Shown: positions 14,690 through 17,747 of the stretch, piece by piece
Layout of the letters: the number at the start of each line of letters is the position of its first letter
How positions within the stretch are numbered: the stretch's first letter is position 1
Assembly: GCA_947470205.1 (NCBI GenBank)
Contig: CANISK010000007.1
Span: 1 to 17,747, forward strand
Direction of reading: 5' to 3'
DNA: 17,747 nucleotides
DNA from: Neisseriaceae bacterium
GTDB lineage: Bacteria > Pseudomonadota > Gammaproteobacteria > Burkholderiales > UBA11063
The notes under the pieces: generated by a model
What the model was told of the DNA's origin: nothing
Seen by the model: the letters and a program-made list of their open reading frames with translations, nothing else
Databases searched by the model: none
Position numbers and translations under genes: made by a program

Positions 14690-14728
14690 ATTAGACTTCT
14701 TGCATAACCTATAAAAGTGCCAATTTAT

Positions 14729-14830
14729 GTCATTCCCGCGCAGGCGGGAATCCATTCAATGTAGATAGTCACCTTTTAAAATGAATGTTGGATGTTGTAA
14801 AACTGGATTCCCGACGACTTAGGGAATGAC
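14729..14830. mobile_element. 102-bp MITE-like element with dRS3-type ends
   Basis: The element begins GTCATTCCC and ends GGGAATGAC. Each end is itself a smaller inverted repeat: ATTCCC-N8-GGGAAT at 14732-14751 and ATTCCC-N9-GGGAAT at 14807-14827. The ends extend to GGGAATCCA (left) and TGGATTCCC (right), about 27 bp of terminal symmetry broken only in the spacers. The left unit fits the Neisseria dRS3 pattern ATTCCC-N8-GGGAAT. The roughly 49-bp interior shows no gene. No clear target duplication is seen. Confidence 0.78.
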
Positions 14831-14846
14831 AACATTTATTGATTTC

Positions 14847-14878
14847 TTAGTCAAATTTGAGGTTATAAAATTGACTAA
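14847..14878. promoter_or_regulatory. Inverted repeat upstream of the methyltransferase gene
   Basis: TTAGTCAAATTT (14847-14858) and AAAATTGACTAA (14867-14878) pair over 12 positions with one mismatch around an 8-base loop. The right arm contains TTGACT (14871-14876), a good -35 box, followed by TATAAA at 14891-14896 or AAATAA at 14894-14899. It may be an operator controlling the methyltransferase locus, a common need in such systems; no regulator gene is visible. Confidence 0.4.
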
Positions 14879-14958
14879 TAATATCGTGACTATAAATAAA
14901 TTAAGAAAATTTAACCCCAACGTATGTAAACATAAAACTGACTATTGAGGATTTAACC

Positions 14959-17631
14959 ATGAACATCACTAAAATTGAACAAAATTTACAAGAGTTAGTA
15001 TGTAATTTTAAAATAGAGTTTCAGGATACTTTTATTTATGATCTCCTGTTAGCGTATGGGCAACCTCGTGCAAGTATAACTAGATTACAAAATGGGGGGT
15101 TAAATTTATCAAAAACGGTTGGAGAGATTTTGTGGAAGAAAAAACTATTTTTTAAACATGTTTCTGCTACAGACATATATACTACGATTGATAAACTAAA
15201 AAATGATCCTAGTTTACTTAAAAATAGCCCCAGATTTATTATAATCACTGATTATAATAAATTATTAGCCATCGACACTAAAACAAAAGATAGTTTAGAT
15301 ATAGAAATGCATGATATTGTTAAAAATTCTGATTTTTTTCTTCCTTGGGTTGGAATGGAGAAATCTCAATTTCAAGGTGAAAACCCCGCAGATGTTAAAG
15401 CAGCAGAACGTATGGCAAAACTTTTTGATGAAATAAAAAAAGACAACTCAAACCAAACGGAAGAGCAAGTTCATGGATTAAACGTATTTTTATCCCGCTT
15501 GTTATTTTGCTTTTTTGCTGAAGATACTGGAATTTTCTCGGATAAGCAATTTACCAATGCTATTAGCTCTCACACGCAAGCGGATGGAAGTGATTTACAC
15601 GAGTATATTGGTAAGTTATTTACAGTATTGAATACTAACAATAGAGAACCTTACTTACCCAAATATTTGAATGATTTTCCATATGTCAATGGTGGACTAT
15701 TTAAAAATACTTATCCAATTCCAAGGTTTACACGCAGTTCCCGTCAAGCCTTAATTGATAATGGTGAATTAAATTGGTCGGTAATAAACCCTGATATATT
15801 TGGTTCTATGATTCAAGCTGTTGTGGATATTAAACAACGTAGCGGTCTTGGTATGCATTATACTTCTGTGCCAAATATTATGAAGGTTATTGAGCCACTA
15901 TTCCTAAATGATTTACGTGAGGAGTTTCTTAACATAGAAAATAATCCTAAAAAAATGCAAGAGCTGATAAATAGGATTAGTTTAATTAAAATTTTTGATC
16001 CAGCTTGTGGCTCAGGTAATTTTTTAATTATAGCATATAAAGAATTGCGTAAGCTAGAAATTGAAATAATGAACAGAATTGAAGTTGTAACCAAACAAGG
16101 CATATTATATACTTTAGGCATTAAATTATCAAATTTTTATGGTATAGAAATTGATGATTTTGCTCATGAAATTGCAAAATTATCCTTATGGATTGCCAAA
16201 CATCAAATGGATATGGAAGTTGAAAAAAAATTTGGTAAACATTTACCACCGCTACCCCTACAAGATGCGGGGAATATTGTCTGTGCTAATGCGTGCAGGA
16301 TTGATTGGGAGCTAGTGTGCCCAAAAAATATTAATGATGAAATTTATATATTAGGCAATCCGCCTTATTTAGGTGGAAAAATGCAAAGTGATGACCAAAA
16401 ATATGATTTTGAAGTGGCTTTACAAGATCCCAAATACCCTAGAAATTTAGATTATATTTCAATATGGTTTATAAATGGAGCTCATTATATAAAATCATAT
16501 AAGAATATAAAACTTGCTTTTGTAACAACTAATTCCATTTGCCAAGGGGATCATGTTGGATTGTTGTGGCCTAAAATATTTAATTTAAATATTGAAATAT
16601 GTTTTGCTCATCAATCCTTTAAATGGGTGAACAATGCTAAACATAATGCAGGGGTTAGTGTTGCTATTGTTGGATTAAGATCAAAACAAAATGGTGAATT
16701 TATTATATATAATGAAAATAATCGAGTTGTTGTTAATAACATTAATGCTTATTTGGCTAATAGTTTAAATATTATAATAACACCTATAGATTATTCAATC
16801 TCAAATTTTCCTGTTATTGTATTTGGTAGCATGGCAAGAGATGGTGGTAATTTAATACTTACAAGAGAAGATTATGATAAATTTATTATTGAAAATCCAG
16901 AATCAAAAAAATTTATAAAGAAGATGATTGGTGCTGAGGAGCTCATAAATAGTAATTGTCGATACTGCTTATGGGTGAACGATGATGAATACAGTAATGC
17001 AATTTCAATACCTGGAATTGAAAAAAGATTTGAATTAGTCACTCAATCAAGATTAAATAGTCCAGCCAAAAGTACCCAAAACTATGCCAATAGACCAAAC
17101 TTATTTGTTCAGCGAAGTTATAAACCAACTAATTCCATTATAATTCCTAGCGTTTCTTCAGAGCTCCGTGAATATATTCCCATGGGGTTTTTAGATAAAG
17201 ATACTGTGATCGTTGCCCCAAACTTTGCGATTTACGACCCAGAAACATGGTTATTTGCAGTAATTTCATCCAAAATGCACATGGTATGGGTTCGTACTGT
17301 AGCAGGTAGATTAGAAACTCGTTTAAGATATTCCTCGACTTTATGTTATAACACGTTTCCATTCCCTGATATTACAACTGAACAGAAGAAACAGCTAGAA
17401 TTTCATGTATATAATGTCCTTGATGAACGAGAAAAGTATTCAGAGAAAACTCTAGCTGAACTCTATGACCCAGACAAAATGCCTCAAGGGTTACGTGATG
17501 CACATAATATGCTTGATTTGGCTATTGAGAAATGTTATCGTAATAAACCTTTTGAATCAGATGAAGAGCGTCTAGAATATTTATTTAAACTTTATGGAAA
17601 AATGACAGCTAAAGAAAGTGGTGCGTTATAA
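14959..17631 (+). CDS. MmeI-like class I DNA (adenine) methyltransferase, nuclease motif apparently lost
   Basis: An 890-residue protein close to MmeI/type IIL length and layout. The N-terminal domain (1-135) aligns in order with the MmeI endonuclease region, but the D...ExK motif is absent: around 52-66 the sequence is KTVGEILWKKKLFFK, keeping only the Lys. A helical spacer follows (about 145-320). The methyltransferase domain has SAM motif I FDPACGSGNF (346-355), YGIEIDDFAHEIAKLSLWIA, and catalytic NPPY (467-470), typical of N6-adenine enzymes. The target-recognition region (about 600-830) carries FGSMARDGGNLILT and GAEELINSNCRYCLWV, and a helical C-terminus ends the protein. GAGG lies 8 bases before the ATG. 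It probably methylates DNA for self-recognition; cleavage would need a partner such as the gene starting at 17696. Confidence 0.9.
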   Translation: MNITKIEQNLQELVCNFKIEFQDTFIYDLLLAYGQPRASITRLQNGGLNLSKTVGEILWKKKLFFKHVSATDIYTTIDKLKNDPSLLKNSPRFIIITDYNKLLAIDTKTKDSLDIEMHDIVKNSDFFLPWVGMEKSQFQGENPADVKAAERMAKLFDEIKKDNSNQTEEQVHGLNVFLSRLLFCFFAEDTGIFSDKQFTNAISSHTQADGSDLHEYIGKLFTVLNTNNREPYLPKYLNDFPYVNGGLFKNTYPIPRFTRSSRQALIDNGELNWSVINPDIFGSMIQAVVDIKQRSGLGMHYTSVPNIMKVIEPLFLNDLREEFLNIENNPKKMQELINRISLIKIFDPACGSGNFLIIAYKELRKLEIEIMNRIEVVTKQGILYTLGIKLSNFYGIEIDDFAHEIAKLSLWIAKHQMDMEVEKKFGKHLPPLPLQDAGNIVCANACRIDWELVCPKNINDEIYILGNPPYLGGKMQSDDQKYDFEVALQDPKYPRNLDYISIWFINGAHYIKSYKNIKLAFVTTNSICQGDHVGLLWPKIFNLNIEICFAHQSFKWVNNAKHNAGVSVAIVGLRSKQNGEFIIYNENNRVVVNNINAYLANSLNIIITPIDYSISNFPVIVFGSMARDGGNLILTREDYDKFIIENPESKKFIKKMIGAEELINSNCRYCLWVNDDEYSNAISIPGIEKRFELVTQSRLNSPAKSTQNYANRPNLFVQRSYKPTNSIIIPSVSSELREYIPMGFLDKDTVIVAPNFAIYDPETWLFAVISSKMHMVWVRTVAGRLETRLRYSSTLCYNTFPFPDITTEQKKQLEFHVYNVLDEREKYSEKTLAELYDPDKMPQGLRDAHNMLDLAIEKCYRNKPFESDEERLEYLFKLYGKMTAKESGAL

Positions 17632-17681
17632 TGGATAGCTCAAAGATAACAATCGATAGCGCATTTATACTGCAACACTAG
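17631..17681 (+). other. 16-codon open frame between methyltransferase and helicase (possible relic)
   Basis: ATG at 17631 overlaps the methyltransferase TAA and encodes MDSSKITIDSAFILQH before TAG. The stop-start overlap is what a genuine third gene of the operon would show, so this may be the head of a truncated gene or a coupling leader. There is no independent support for a functional peptide. The AGGA within its end (17680-17683) is the probable ribosome site of the next gene. Confidence 0.3.
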
Positions 17682-17695
17682 GAAAAATAAATAAT

Positions 17696-17747
17696 ATGAC
17701 TGATTTAGTTAAAGTTACTTATGCTCAAACTGGGCAAAGCTCAAAAA
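17696..17747 (+). CDS. Start of a gene, probably a DEAD/DEAH-type helicase partner (partial)
   Basis: Only 17 codons are visible (MTDLVKVTYAQTGQSSK) and the frame is open at the window edge. AGGA lies 12 bases before the ATG, and the gene follows the methyltransferase by 64 bases, so co-transcription is likely. From memory, this opening resembles DEAD/DEAH helicases found next to nuclease-less MmeI-like methyltransferases, in which the Walker A motif comes about 40 residues further on. That motif is outside the window, so the function is inferred from a short match and context only. Confidence 0.5.
   Translation, partial: MTDLVKVTYAQTGQSSK

Overview
The window is AT-rich and densely coding. 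It combines insertion-sequence debris, an internally repetitive gene of unknown role, a complete-looking Trb-type conjugative type IV secretion (T4SS) operon, and the start of a DNA-methyltransferase (restriction/defence-like) locus. The Trb proteins, the DinJ/YafQ-type toxin-antitoxin pair and a dRS3-like ATTCCC(N8)GGGAAT repeat suggest a low-GC proteobacterium, most likely a gammaproteobacterium. The genus cannot be named from sequence alone. No relaxase, coupling protein, integrase or replication gene is visible, so plasmid versus integrative element is undecided.

Layout. 1-395 (minus): RelB/DinJ-like antitoxin overlapping the start of a YafQ-like toxin that runs off the left edge. 516-1627: an intact IS5-family element with perfect 19-bp inverted ends. 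1746-1810: a terminal scrap of an IS1595-family element. 1838-3181 (minus): a 447-aa protein with five 35-residue two-helix repeats and seven 7-residue acidic C-terminal repeats, with a 40-bp near-perfect palindrome upstream. 3343-4387: an IS1595-family element with intact ends and a multiply broken transposase. The repeat gene therefore sits between two inverted IS1595 ends.

4388-4779: a long leader with a promoter-like site and a hairpin just before the T4SS operon. 4780-14617 (plus): trbC, trbD, trbE, trbF, trbG, trbI, trbJ, trbL, trbB, a VirB1-type lytic transglycosylase, traF and ssb, tightly packed and often overlapping. The product would be a mating apparatus: pilin (TrbC) processed by TraF, the outer-membrane core complex TrbG/TrbI/TrbF, the inner-membrane parts TrbD/TrbL, the ATPases TrbE and TrbB, a cell-wall hydrolase, and a single-strand binding protein for incoming or transferred DNA.

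14618-14958: a non-coding stretch with two hairpins and a 102-bp MITE-like element. 14959-17631 (plus): an MmeI-like adenine methyltransferase whose N-terminal nuclease motif appears lost. A second gene, probably its helicase partner, begins at 17696 and is cut by the window edge.

The most interesting item is the 447-aa repeat protein. Its repeats can be aligned by eye with the TALE/BurrH-type repeat core, but with a 2-residue insertion and no variation at the base-specifying positions. This is a hypothesis to test, not an established assignment.
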